Assembly (NCBI RefSeq): GCF_009928485.1
Contig: NZ_JAABNP010000005.1
Coordinates: forward strand, 1 to 64,000
Reading direction: 5' to 3'
DNA: 64,000 nt
DNA from: Clostridium sp. C2-6-12
GTDB lineage: Bacteria > Bacillota > Clostridia > Clostridiales > Clostridiaceae
Shown: one piece after another, positions 16,647-25,057 of the stretch
Layout: the number at the start of each line of letters is the position of its first letter
Position numbering within the stretch: the first letter of the stretch is position 1
Notes under the pieces: generated by a model
What the model saw: only the letters and a program-made list of their open reading frames with translations
Told to the model about the DNA's origin: nothing
The model's database searches: none
Translations under genes and position numbers: made by a program

Positions 16647-18074
16647 ATGGGAACATCTACAAATACATTAGCTAGTTCACAATCTGGAAGTGTAGATTTT
16701 TTGACAAAAACTCCGAATGCAAATCTTGCAGATAAAGTTACATCTGTAGTTTATAAGACAGATAATTATAAAGTTTCTTCAAAAACTAAAGGTGAAGACT
16801 TCAAAGAGGTGTTGAACTCAAAATCTAGCTATAAAGATGGTAATAAGATTGAAAAAGCAGAAAAAAATGATAACACCTTGGTAAAAAATGATAACACCTT
16901 GGTAAAAAATGATAATGTATCAGAAAAAGATAATATTTCTAAAATTGAAGAGTTGAAGAAAGAACTTAAAGAATTAGAAGAAAAGAGTGGAAGTACTGAT
17001 ACTAAAGAAAAAGTTGAAGATATATTAACTCAATTGTTAAATTTAATTTCTCAATTCGATATTAAAGATAAAAATTTAAAATTAGATGGAGAAATTAATC
17101 AAGAAACTTTAAAAAATATGCTTGACAAGATTAATGAAACTAAGGCTTCAGCAAGTAATGTTGACAGTATTATGGAAAAGTTAATTGAGCTTATGAAAAA
17201 GGATTCTGTTAAAAATGCATTAGATAATGATTCTTTAAAATCAATTAAAGAAATTTTAAGTAAGTTAAGTGCTAATTTAGCAGGAGATAATACAGAAGCT
17301 ACAAAAGGCATTAAGAGCAGCATGAAAAATTTATTGACAGAAGTTTCTAATATTTTAGAGAATAAACAAAATCAAAATACAAAAGTTTTAACTCTTGAAG
17401 ATATGTTAGGCAAAAAATATTCTCAAGATAATAATGAAGGTTCACTTGGAAGCGAAAAAAATAACAGTTCTTCAGAAAATGTTAAAAATAATAAAGAAGT
17501 TTCTAAGGAAGATAAATTTTTAAATTCTTTGTTAGATGATAAAAAAGATGATTCTTTAAATAAAATCAATTTATTTGCTTCAAGAAGCCAAGTTATTCAA
17601 AATCAACCTGGAGATACTGTTAGAGGTCTTACAATAAATAAGGCTACTTTCACAAATGATTTAATAAGAGATGTTAAATTTATGAGTACCAATGCAATGA
17701 AGGAATTAACAGTGAAAGTTAATCCAGGAAACTTAGGTGAAATAACTATAAAGTTAATTCAAGAAGATGGAGTAATGAAAGCAAATTTAAAAGCAAATTC
17801 AAAAGAAGCCACTGCAATACTTTCGCAAAATTTAGCTGAAATAAAGAAACAATTAACAGAACAAAATATAAAAATAGCAGATGTTAATATTGAATTATAT
17901 CAAGAGGATACAACTTTCTTTAGTGAACAAGGCTTTGGAAGACAGCTTTCAGAAGAGCAAGGAAGAAATGGTAGTAGCAAAAGTAATACTATAAGTAATG
18001 CAATTACTACAGAAGAAGAGTTAAATGATAATATTATTGTTTCTAATAACAATAATATAGAATTTTTTGCATAG
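16647..18074 (+). CDS. fliK: Flagellar hook-length control protein FliK
   Basis: Hook-length ruler and export-specificity switch, 475 residues. The N-terminal two-thirds are low-complexity, rich in Lys, Asn and Ser, and include a tandem seven-residue repeat (KNDNTLV) encoded by a 21-bp DNA repeat at 16861-16917. The C-terminal Flg_hook domain lies at about residues 340-420: MKELTVKVNPGNLGEITIKL, followed by ANLKANSKEATAILSQNLAE. ATG 16647 is preceded by GGGAGGTG; GTG 16638 lies inside this ribosome site. Confidence 0.92.
   Translation: MGTSTNTLASSQSGSVDFLTKTPNANLADKVTSVVYKTDNYKVSSKTKGEDFKEVLNSKSSYKDGNKIEKAEKNDNTLVKNDNTLVKNDNVSEKDNISKIEELKKELKELEEKSGSTDTKEKVEDILTQLLNLISQFDIKDKNLKLDGEINQETLKNMLDKINETKASASNVDSIMEKLIELMKKDSVKNALDNDSLKSIKEILSKLSANLAGDNTEATKGIKSSMKNLLTEVSNILENKQNQNTKVLTLEDMLGKKYSQDNNEGSLGSEKNNSSSENVKNNKEVSKEDKFLNSLLDDKKDDSLNKINLFASRSQVIQNQPGDTVRGLTINKATFTNDLIRDVKFMSTNAMKELTVKVNPGNLGEITIKLIQEDGVMKANLKANSKEATAILSQNLAEIKKQLTEQNIKIADVNIELYQEDTTFFSEQGFGRQLSEEQGRNGSSKSNTISNAITTEEELNDNIIVSNNNNIEFFA
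16861..16917 (+). repeat. 21-bp in-frame tandem repeat in fliK
   Basis: Two identical 21-bp units start at 16861 and 16882, and a partial third at 16903. They encode KNDNTLV repeated. This is in the variable ruler region of FliK, where unit number would change protein length. Confidence 0.9.
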
Positions 18075-18087
18075 GAGGTGAAAATAT

Positions 18088-18981
18088 ATGGCTATAGAAA
18101 TGCAAATGAATCCTAAATATGTAAGTGCTGCTGATGCAAAAGCAGCAGAGAGAAATGCAAAAGCAGCTGAAGCCATTGGAAATCCAACAACTAGGAGAGG
18201 AACACCTATTAGAAAATCAAATACTGAATTTGATAAAAATTCTTTTTTAAAGATTTTATCAGCTCAGTTAAGTCATATGGATCCTACTCAAAATCAAGAT
18301 TCTTCTGCATATGTTAGTCAAATGGCTCAATTTGCATCAATGGAACAAATGGCTAATTTAAATACAACTATGTCAGATTATGCACATCAAAATATGCTAG
18401 GGAAAGAAGTCATACTTAATGAAAAAGATGATAAAGGTGCATATGTTACAGGAACAGTTTCTAAAGTTCTTAGAAAGTCAGGAAATACGTATTATTCTGT
18501 TATTATTAATGGAAAGCCAGTAGAGGTTGAATCTAAAAATATAATAGGAGCTACAGAAGGAAATGACTATAATTTAACTGCTAATAGTAGAACTGCACTT
18601 AACTCAGATTTTATAGCAGCATCAAGTCTAGCTAGTAAAAATCAAAATGTTTTAGTTGCTGACCAAGATGAAAATAAAAAGCTTTTTATTACAAAAGGTA
18701 AAGTAATAGGTGCATATATAGATACGACGACAACTCCTGTTGTAAAAATAAAGGTTCAAGCAACAGATGCTGATGGAAAGGCAACTACTAAGACATATAA
18801 CTATGGGGATATAGTAAGTGCAGGAGATTTAACAGAAGATGAAATGAATGCAACAATAGAAACATTTAAAAAGTCCCAAGAAGAATTAGAAAAGGCTAAA
18901 GCAGCTGAGGAAGCTAAAGCCAAAGAAGAAGCAGAAAAAGCTGCAGCTCTTCAGAAATCAGATGTAAAGGCTCAAACATAG
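18088..18981 (+). CDS. flgD: Flagellar hook-capping protein FlgD
   Basis: Scaffold for hook assembly, 297 residues. Signatures are FDKNSFLKILSAQLSHMDPTQ and DSSAYVSQMAQFASMEQMANL, followed by an OB/Tudor-like segment (GKEVILNEKDDKGAYVTGTV). The C-terminus carries an extra Ala/Glu/Lys coiled-coil tail (KAKEEAEKAAAL) not needed for the core fold. AGGAGGTG precedes the ATG. It abuts the next gene with no gap. Confidence 0.94.
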   Translation: MAIEMQMNPKYVSAADAKAAERNAKAAEAIGNPTTRRGTPIRKSNTEFDKNSFLKILSAQLSHMDPTQNQDSSAYVSQMAQFASMEQMANLNTTMSDYAHQNMLGKEVILNEKDDKGAYVTGTVSKVLRKSGNTYYSVIINGKPVEVESKNIIGATEGNDYNLTANSRTALNSDFIAASSLASKNQNVLVADQDENKKLFITKGKVIGAYIDTTTTPVVKIKVQATDADGKATTKTYNYGDIVSAGDLTEDEMNATIETFKKSQEELEKAKAAEEAKAKEEAEKAAALQKSDVKAQT

Positions 18982-19377
18982 ATGAGCTATAGAATTGTTA
19001 ACGGACAAATATATTCTGTAGGAAATATAGGGCAGAATATTGTTGCAGAAAATAGAGCAGGTAGAAGAAATGATTTTAATACAAAAGCCAACTTCCAACA
19101 GGTTTTGGATAATGTTGTCAAAAAAGATGATGGTTTTACAGTATCTAAACATGCAGCTTTGAGATTAAAAGAAATTAATTTTACACAAGATGATATGAAA
19201 CAAATAGAAAAAGGGTTTGAAATTGCAAAAGATAAGAATTCTAGAAATACAGTTATGTTATATAAAGATGTTGCTCTTATAGCAAGTGTTGAAAATAAAA
19301 CAATAATAACAGCAGTTGAAAAAGAAAGAGCAAAGGATAATGTATTTACGAATATTGATAGTGTAGTAATATTATAG
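18982..19377 (+). CDS. Flagellar operon protein of the TIGR02530 type
   Basis: A 131-residue conserved flagellar-operon protein of unknown biochemical role, typically found between flgD and flgE in Firmicutes. Family features are the HAALRLKEINFTQDDMKQIE helix and the C-terminal SRNTVMLYKDVALIASVENKT-like strand pair. The ATG follows the flgD stop directly, so translation is probably coupled. A repeat element of about 130 bases separates it from flgE. Confidence 0.85.
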   Translation: MSYRIVNGQIYSVGNIGQNIVAENRAGRRNDFNTKANFQQVLDNVVKKDDGFTVSKHAALRLKEINFTQDDMKQIEKGFEIAKDKNSRNTVMLYKDVALIASVENKTIITAVEKERAKDNVFTNIDSVVIL

Positions 19378-19385
19378 CTGGACTT

Positions 19386-19515
19386 AGGACAGTTAACAGT
19401 TAACAGTTAACAAGTAATAGTTGAGGAAAAAATTCCTAAAGGAATTTAAAAGAAATGCTATAAGCATTTCATCCACAATTGTTAACTCGTAACTGATAAT
19501 TTTTAACTGATTTGC
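19386..19515. repeat. Nested-hairpin repeat (family A) before flgE
   Basis: The left arm contains repeated CAGTTAACAGTTAAC and ends AGTTGAGGA. The right arm (CCACAATTGTTAACTCGTAACTG) is largely its complement. Inside are two hairpins: AAATTCC-TAAA-GGAATTT and GAAATGC-TATAA-GCATTTC. It shares its plan with the elements at 14566 and 20705. Confidence 0.7.
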
Positions 19516-19578
19516 GGGGGCTAGACTTGTGGAACGACAGAAGCAAGTTGAAAAAAATTGAAATATGGAGGAACGTTT

Positions 19579-20700
19579 ATGTTAAGATGCATGTATTCTG
19601 GAATAAGCGGAATGAGAGCTAATCAAACGAAATTAGATGTTATAGGTAATAATATAGCAAATGTAAGTACTACTAGCTTTAAAGCTTCTTCAGCAAGATT
19701 TAAAGATATGTTATATCAAAATGCAGGAGAAGCAACGGCTCCTACATCTGCAAAAGGTGGAACTAATGCAAAACAAGTTGGTCTAGGTGCTCAATTATCA
19801 AGCATAAATAAAGTTATGGGTCAAGGAAATGCATTATCAACAGGGAGATCTCTTGACGTTTGTGTTGATGGTGATGGGTATTTCATGGTAGGTAAAGGAA
19901 TCGCGGATTATACAACAGGTAAGGGTACTACTTTAACTGCTGATCATAAAATTGCTGGTGGAGATATGGAAATTCTTTATACAAGGGATGGAAATTTAAC
20001 ATTGGATAAAGAAGGAAATTTATTAACAGCAGATGGATATAGAGTTATGGGATATTTAGTAAAAGGCGATGCTGATGAGGATGATTCAACAGTAAAATCT
20101 GCAGCAACTAGTATAGATGAAACAGGAGAAGCTTTGTTTGTTAATGCTGATGGGATGGGGAAGACTAGTAAAAAATCTGCATTAAGAGTAACAGGAGACG
20201 TATTACAACCATTGAAAATTCCTGATTATGTAAAAAAAGAAGTGGCAGTTAGTGGTAAAATAAAAGATGCGACAAAGGATACAAAAACAACTCAACCAGT
20301 TAAGAAGTTTGAAATAGGCTCAGATGGTTTGATTACAGCAGTTTTAGGAGATGGAAGTAGAACTGTTCTTGGTCAAATTGCAATGGCAAGTTTTAAAAAT
20401 CCAGAAGGTTTAGTTTCTGTAGGTGGTAACTATTTGAACGTATCATCAAATTCAGGAGAACCAATAGTTAGAAGTGGAGTAAATGTTCAAATGAAAACTG
20501 ATGGAACATTAGATACTGCTATTGATGACAATAGTAAAGGATATGGAGACTGTATTCAAGGTTGCCTTGAAGGATCAAATGTAGATTTAACAGAACAATT
20601 TACTGATATGATTACAGCAACTAGAAGTTTCCAAGCAGCATCTAAGATGATTACTACTGGAGATGAAATTCTTCAAACTATTACTGGATTAATGAGATAA
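19579..20700 (+). CDS. flgE: Flagellar hook protein FlgE
   Basis: Hook subunit of 373 residues. The N-terminus MLRCMYSGISGMRANQTKLD followed by IGNNIANVSTTSFK is the hook/rod signature. The middle contains LDVCVDGDGYFMVG and LYTRDGNLTLDKEGNL, and the C-terminus ends in the FlgE-type LEGSNVDLTEQFTDMI and TATRSFQAASKMI helices. ATG 19579 follows GGAGG (19567-19571). The size and position after flgD favour FlgE over FlgG. Confidence 0.94.
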   Translation: MLRCMYSGISGMRANQTKLDVIGNNIANVSTTSFKASSARFKDMLYQNAGEATAPTSAKGGTNAKQVGLGAQLSSINKVMGQGNALSTGRSLDVCVDGDGYFMVGKGIADYTTGKGTTLTADHKIAGGDMEILYTRDGNLTLDKEGNLLTADGYRVMGYLVKGDADEDDSTVKSAATSIDETGEALFVNADGMGKTSKKSALRVTGDVLQPLKIPDYVKKEVAVSGKIKDATKDTKTTQPVKKFEIGSDGLITAVLGDGSRTVLGQIAMASFKNPEGLVSVGGNYLNVSSNSGEPIVRSGVNVQMKTDGTLDTAIDDNSKGYGDCIQGCLEGSNVDLTEQFTDMITATRSFQAASKMITTGDEILQTITGLMR

Positions 20701-20704
20701 TTTA

Positions 20705-20834
20705 TAGGTAAGAAGTAATAGGCAAGAGTGAATAGTTAAGGTAAGAAATGCAAGGCATTTCTCGAATTTATTTTAGAAATAGCTTTGCTATTTCATCCTT
20801 AACTATTACTTATTCACTCTTACTTCTTACTTAA
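20705..20834. repeat. Nested-hairpin repeat (family A) between flgE and flbD
   Basis: The best-preserved copy. The outer arms contain TAAGAAGTAA...AGAGTGAATA...GTTAAGG and the complementary CCTTAACTATT...TATTCACTCT...TTACTTCTTA. The two inner hairpins are GAAATGC-AAG-GCATTTC and GAAATAGC-TTT-GCTATTTC. The resulting cruciform or RNA fold is about 130 bases. Confidence 0.8.
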
Positions 20835-20890
20835 TAATATTTATTCAGTAAGTTATAAATGATTATTTAAAAATTTAATGGATAATGCAG

Positions 20891-20915
20891 AATACACAAT
20901 AGGAACTTGTGTATT
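20891..20915. repeat. Short perfect hairpin before flbD
   Basis: AATACACAA (20891-20899) and TTGTGTATT (20907-20915) form a 9-bp perfect stem with a 7-base loop. There is no T-run, so it is not a terminator. It may be a leftover of another structured repeat. Confidence 0.55.
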
Positions 20916-20963
20916 GTGAACTGTACATTGATTAAAGAGAATAAAAATGAGGGGTGAAAATTT

Positions 20964-21155
20964 ATGATAGACGTAACAGGAATGAATCATGAAAAATTCA
21001 TATTAAATGCAGATCATATTGAAAAAATAGAAGAAGTTCCAGAAACTATAATTACTTTAACAAATGGTAGAAAATACATAGTTTTAGAAAGTATAGAAGA
21101 AGTTAGAAGTGAAGTTATACGGTATAAAAACAAAATATTTACCTACAAAGTGTAG
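20964..21155 (+). CDS. flbD: Flagellar protein FlbD (SwrD-like)
   Basis: A 63-residue protein matching the FlbD family (SwrD in Bacillus): IDVTGMNHEKFILNADHIEKIE, then VPETIITLTNGRKYIVLES. In B. subtilis, SwrD raises motor power through the stators. Here the motA/motB genes that often follow flbD are absent, and fliL comes next. GAGGGGTG precedes the ATG. Confidence 0.93.
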   Translation: MIDVTGMNHEKFILNADHIEKIEEVPETIITLTNGRKYIVLESIEEVRSEVIRYKNKIFTYKV

Positions 21156-21229
21156 TGAGTAGAAACTTTAAAAATATAAAATACAAATATTAACATTTTG
21201 ATTGTTGCAAATAGTGAGGAGTGAAACTT

Positions 21230-21715
21230 ATGGCTTTTGGGAAGAAAAAGGCAAATGAAAACGGGGAAAGTACGCCTAAATCTAATAAAGGGGTATTAAT
21301 AATTTTATTTATTTTAGGACTTTTAGTATTGGGAGGAGCTGTTTTTGGTGGAGTGTATTTATTTATGAAAACCAAAAATACAATAGATGCTCAAGAAGTT
21401 ATTATTGAAAATACTTATATGGAATTAAAAGAATTTACGGTTAATTTAGCTGATGATGGTGGAAAAAGATATTTTAAAGGGGAAATATCTATAGGTTATG
21501 ATAAAACTAAAGACAAGTTAGCTGAGGAGTTAAAAGGTAAAGAAGTAGTAATAAGAGATGATATTATTTTTTACTTTAAAAGTCAAAAAGCAGATTATAT
21601 AAATAATGTAGAAAATACTGAGGCTATGAAAAAGCAGCTAATGGATTCTATTAATAAGGATTTAACAAAGGGTAAAATTACTGATATTAGATTTAAAAGC
21701 ATGATAATTCAGTAA
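21230..21715 (+). CDS. fliL: Flagellar basal body-associated protein FliL
   Basis: A stator-associated single-pass membrane protein of 161 residues. A charged N-terminus is followed by one membrane helix at about 22-45 (GVLIILFILGLLVLGGAVFG), then a periplasmic domain with the FliL pattern (YMELKEFTVNLADDGGKRYFKG) and ending LTKGKITDIRFKSMIIQ. ATG 21230 is placed after GTGAGGAG; GTG 21221 is within that site. Confidence 0.93.
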   Translation: MAFGKKKANENGESTPKSNKGVLIILFILGLLVLGGAVFGGVYLFMKTKNTIDAQEVIIENTYMELKEFTVNLADDGGKRYFKGEISIGYDKTKDKLAEELKGKEVVIRDDIIFYFKSQKADYINNVENTEAMKKQLMDSINKDLTKGKITDIRFKSMIIQ

Positions 21716-21724
21716 GGTGAAAAG

Positions 21725-22123
21725 ATGGATTTTAATTTTTTTGGAATGTTTCTACAATTAATTTTAGCATTGGGAGTCACATTAGGTTTAATGTTTTTGA
21801 CATTTAAATTTATGGGAAAAAAGGTAAATTATATTAATAATAGTAAATATGTTAAAGTTATTGAACGTGTGCAAGTATCAAAGGAGAATACTATATTAGT
21901 GGTTAAGATTGGTAAAAAGGGATATGTAATGACTAGTTCTACAGGAAATATGGGGAAGTTATCAGAGTTGTCTGAAGAGGAAATTAATCTTATTGAAGAA
22001 GATAAGAAAAAAGCAGCAGAAGAAATAACTGAAAATTACAAGAATTTAATGATCAAATCAAGAAAAAATTTTTCTAAGATAGTAAATAATATACGCTCAA
22101 AGGAAGATAAAAATGAAAAATAA
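21725..22123 (+). CDS. fliO: Flagellar export apparatus protein FliO
   Basis: A 132-residue protein with one N-terminal membrane helix (FGMFLQLILALGVTLGLMF) followed by the FliO/FliZ small beta domain, including INNSKYVKVIERVQVSKENTI and the GKKGYVMTSS loop, and a charged coiled tail. It stabilises FliP during export-gate assembly. It overlaps fliP by 11 bases. Sequence identity in this family is low, so the order fliL-fliO-fliP carries much of the call. Confidence 0.88.
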   Translation: MDFNFFGMFLQLILALGVTLGLMFLTFKFMGKKVNYINNSKYVKVIERVQVSKENTILVVKIGKKGYVMTSSTGNMGKLSELSEEEINLIEEDKKKAAEEITENYKNLMIKSRKNFSKIVNNIRSKEDKNEK

Positions 22124-22895
22124 GAAGAAAAGAATTGCAGTTACACTCATGATGCTTCTTGGAATTATGATGTTTTGCACTATAAATGCATATGCTGCAC
22201 CTAGTAATACTGATTTACCACAACTTAATATATCCCTTGGAGATAAGGGCAATACACCGCAAGACTATGCATCAAGTATTAAATTATTAATATTTTTTAC
22301 AATTATATCATTATTGCCATCAATAGTAATAATGATGACATCTTTCACAAGAATTGTAGTAGTATTTTCATTTTTAAAAAGTGCAATGGGAGTACAACAA
22401 GCAGTTCCTAACCAAATCTTAACAGGATTGGCTATATTCTTGACTTTATTTATTATGGCACCTGTTTATAACCAAATGAACACTAATGGAATTCAACCAT
22501 ATTTAGAGAATAAAATTACTCAGGAACAGGCCATTACAGAGGTTTCTAAGCCATTAAAAACTTTTATGCTTGCACAGACTACAAAAAAAGATTTAAAGTT
22601 ATTTATTGAGGTTAGTAAACTCGATACTACTAATTTAAAAGAAGAAACAGAAATTCCAATGACTACTTTAATTCCAGCATTTGCAATAAGTGAATTAAAG
22701 ACAGCCTTTGAAATAGGATTTTTAATATATTTACCGTTTATTGTAATAGATATGGTAATAGCAAGTGTTTTAATGTCAATGGGTATGTTCATGTTACCAC
22801 CAACAATGGTATCTCTGCCATTTAAATTAATTGTATTTGTAATGGTAGATGGATGGTATTTATTAACTCAATCATTAATAAAGAGTTTTATGTGA
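22113..22895 (+). CDS. fliP: Flagellar export gate protein FliP
   Basis: Core of the FliPQR export gate, 260 residues. It has a cleavable signal peptide (about 1-29, ending AYAAPS), as known for FliP, then MTSFTRIVVVFSFLKSAMG and QAVPNQILTGLAIFLTLFIM, the periplasmic loop, and the C-terminal IGFLIYLPFIVIDMVIASVL and SLPFKLIVFVMVDGW. All are highly conserved FliP segments. It is followed 11 bases later by fliQ. Confidence 0.97.
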   Translation: MKNKKKRIAVTLMMLLGIMMFCTINAYAAPSNTDLPQLNISLGDKGNTPQDYASSIKLLIFFTIISLLPSIVIMMTSFTRIVVVFSFLKSAMGVQQAVPNQILTGLAIFLTLFIMAPVYNQMNTNGIQPYLENKITQEQAITEVSKPLKTFMLAQTTKKDLKLFIEVSKLDTTNLKEETEIPMTTLIPAFAISELKTAFEIGFLIYLPFIVIDMVIASVLMSMGMFMLPPTMVSLPFKLIVFVMVDGWYLLTQSLIKSFM

Positions 22896-22906
22896 GGTGA
22901 AATGTT

Positions 22907-23176
22907 ATGACGCAAACTATGCTTAATGCTGTAGTTAAAGATACTATAATAACAGCAGCAAAGGTATCGGCGCCTATATTGATAACAGTTCTTGTATTAG
23001 GTCTATTAATAAGTATATTTCAGGCAACGACGCAAATACAAGAGCAAACATTAACATTTGTTCCTAAATTAATAGCTGCCGCCGTTGTTGGAATATTATT
23101 GGGGAGTTGGATGCTTCAGACAATTATATCATTTACAAATAGAATATTTGATATGATTTCAAGAATTAATACATAA
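22907..23176 (+). CDS. fliQ: Flagellar export gate protein FliQ
   Basis: An 89-residue two-helix membrane protein of the export gate. SAPILITVLVLGLLISIFQA and TQIQEQTLTFVPKLIAAAVV are characteristic. It sits between fliP and the fused fliR-flhB gene. Confidence 0.96.
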   Translation: MTQTMLNAVVKDTIITAAKVSAPILITVLVLGLLISIFQATTQIQEQTLTFVPKLIAAAVVGILLGSWMLQTIISFTNRIFDMISRINT

Positions 23177-23192
23177 GAGGGGGTAGGGCATA

Positions 23193-25028
23193 GTGGTAGA
23201 TACAGCCTACTTTCTTGCATTATTTTTAATATTTTTACGAATAACTTCATATTTTATAGCTGTTGGAGTGTTTTTCCCAGCAGGGACTCCTCAAGTGATG
23301 CAGGGAGTGTTTTCGCTAATACTTTCTTTTGGAATTTTAGCTGGAATAGATTATTCTACATTAAATTCTATTAATAGTGGATATATATTAGCTTTTTATG
23401 CAATTAGTGAAATAATGACTGGATTAATACTCGGATATATAACAAATTTAGTTTTTCAAGTATTAAGATTTGCTGGAGCATGGATGGATATTCATGCAGG
23501 GTTTTCTATGGTTTCAATACTAGACCCAACTAGTGAAACAACATCAACTTTACTTGGAAACTTTTCCTATTTTATTGGATTAGTTTTCTTTTTTATAGTT
23601 GATGGTCATCATATGATTATTAAAATGCTAGTTGAAAGTATAGGTATAGTTCCAATTGGAAAAACCATAGTTTATCAAGAAACTTTAATGGGAGTTATTC
23701 AGACTATTTTCGCATATTTTACATTAGGTGTTAAAATAGCAATACCACTTGTATTAATATTAGTGATAACAGATGTATGTTTAGGTTTGATTTCAAGGAC
23801 AGTACCTACAATACCAATTATGATTTTTGGTATGCCAATTAAAAATATACTTGGATTAGTTACATTTATAATAGTAATGCCATTAATGCTTAAAATAATA
23901 GGTACGGCTTTATTTAATATACCTGATATTTTCCGGGAAATAGTTAAGTTAATCCCATTAGCATTAGTATTTGCTAGTGATGATAAAACTGAAGAAGCAA
24001 CTCCAAAGAAAAAATCAGAGTCTAGAAATAAGGGTCAGATAGCAAGAAGTAAAGATGTATCAGTTGCAATTACAATGCTGGTTTGTACAATGCTTATTTC
24101 AATATTATGGGGAACCTTAACCAATGGATTTAAAGAAAATATAATTTATTTTTTTAAATTTCCTATGCTTGATGATTTAAGCCAAGAAAAAACTCTTTTT
24201 AATATAGTAGTTACAGTTGTGCTAAAAATAGCAGGATTGATTTTACCTTTTGCATTGCCTATAATGTTAGGAGGAATAGTTTCTAGCTTACTTCAAACAG
24301 GTTTCTTATTTACCAAGGAGCCATTAAAGCCTTCTTTTGGCAAATTGAACCCTTTAACAGGAATGAAAAATATGTTTTCTAAAAGAAGTTTAGTTGATTT
24401 ATCTAAGAATATTGTAGTAATAAGTATAGTATCATATCTAGCATATAATTATATGGTGGATAATTATCAAAATATTTTAGGTATTTCAAATTTATACTTA
24501 CCATCATTAGAATTAGAAGTAAAAAATTTAGTATTAGGTATTTTTAAAAAGATATGTATAGTTCTTGTTATTATTGCAGCAATTGATTATTTTCTTCAAG
24601 TAAGAATGCATAATAAAGAAATGAAAATGACAAAACAGGAAGTAAAAGATGAATACAAACAATCAGAAGGAGATCCGCAGATAAAAGGGAAAATTAAGCA
24701 AAAGCAAAGAGAAATCGGTATGAAGAGAATGATGCAGTCTGTGGCAGATGCTACAGTTGTAATTACAAACCCTACTCATTTAGCAATTGCTTTAAAATAT
24801 GAAGAAGGAGGTAATATGGAAGCACCAAAAGTTGTAGCTAAAGGTGCTGATTATATTGCTTTCAAAATTAAAAATATGGCAAAAGAACATGATGTTCCGA
24901 TTATTGAAAATAAGCCTCTTGCAAGAATAATGTATGAAAGAGTAGAAATAGATGAAGATATACCTCAAGACTTATACCAAGGGGTCGCAGAAATTTTAGC
25001 AGTAGTCATGAAGCTAAAAAAGAAATAG
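23193..25028 (+). CDS. fliR/flhB: Fused flagellar export proteins FliR-FlhB
   Basis: A single 611-residue polypeptide. Residues 1 to about 258 are FliR (six membrane helices; VGVFFPAGTPQVMQG, AGAWMDIHAGFSMVS). From about 262 it continues as FlhB (DDKTEEATPKKKSESRNKGQ), with four membrane helices, GMKNMFSKRSLVDLSKN and the autocleavage motif NPTH at 526-529. The separate stop/start seen in most bacteria is missing; this fusion is known in several clostridia and fits FlhB wrapping the FliPQR gate. GTG start after GAGGGGGTAGG. Confidence 0.95.
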   Translation: MVDTAYFLALFLIFLRITSYFIAVGVFFPAGTPQVMQGVFSLILSFGILAGIDYSTLNSINSGYILAFYAISEIMTGLILGYITNLVFQVLRFAGAWMDIHAGFSMVSILDPTSETTSTLLGNFSYFIGLVFFFIVDGHHMIIKMLVESIGIVPIGKTIVYQETLMGVIQTIFAYFTLGVKIAIPLVLILVITDVCLGLISRTVPTIPIMIFGMPIKNILGLVTFIIVMPLMLKIIGTALFNIPDIFREIVKLIPLALVFASDDKTEEATPKKKSESRNKGQIARSKDVSVAITMLVCTMLISILWGTLTNGFKENIIYFFKFPMLDDLSQEKTLFNIVVTVVLKIAGLILPFALPIMLGGIVSSLLQTGFLFTKEPLKPSFGKLNPLTGMKNMFSKRSLVDLSKNIVVISIVSYLAYNYMVDNYQNILGISNLYLPSLELEVKNLVLGIFKKICIVLVIIAAIDYFLQVRMHNKEMKMTKQEVKDEYKQSEGDPQIKGKIKQKQREIGMKRMMQSVADATVVITNPTHLAIALKYEEGGNMEAPKVVAKGADYIAFKIKNMAKEHDVPIIENKPLARIMYERVEIDEDIPQDLYQGVAEILAVVMKLKKK

Positions 25029-25057
25029 TTACATTTATAAAAGGGGAGGATTAAGTT

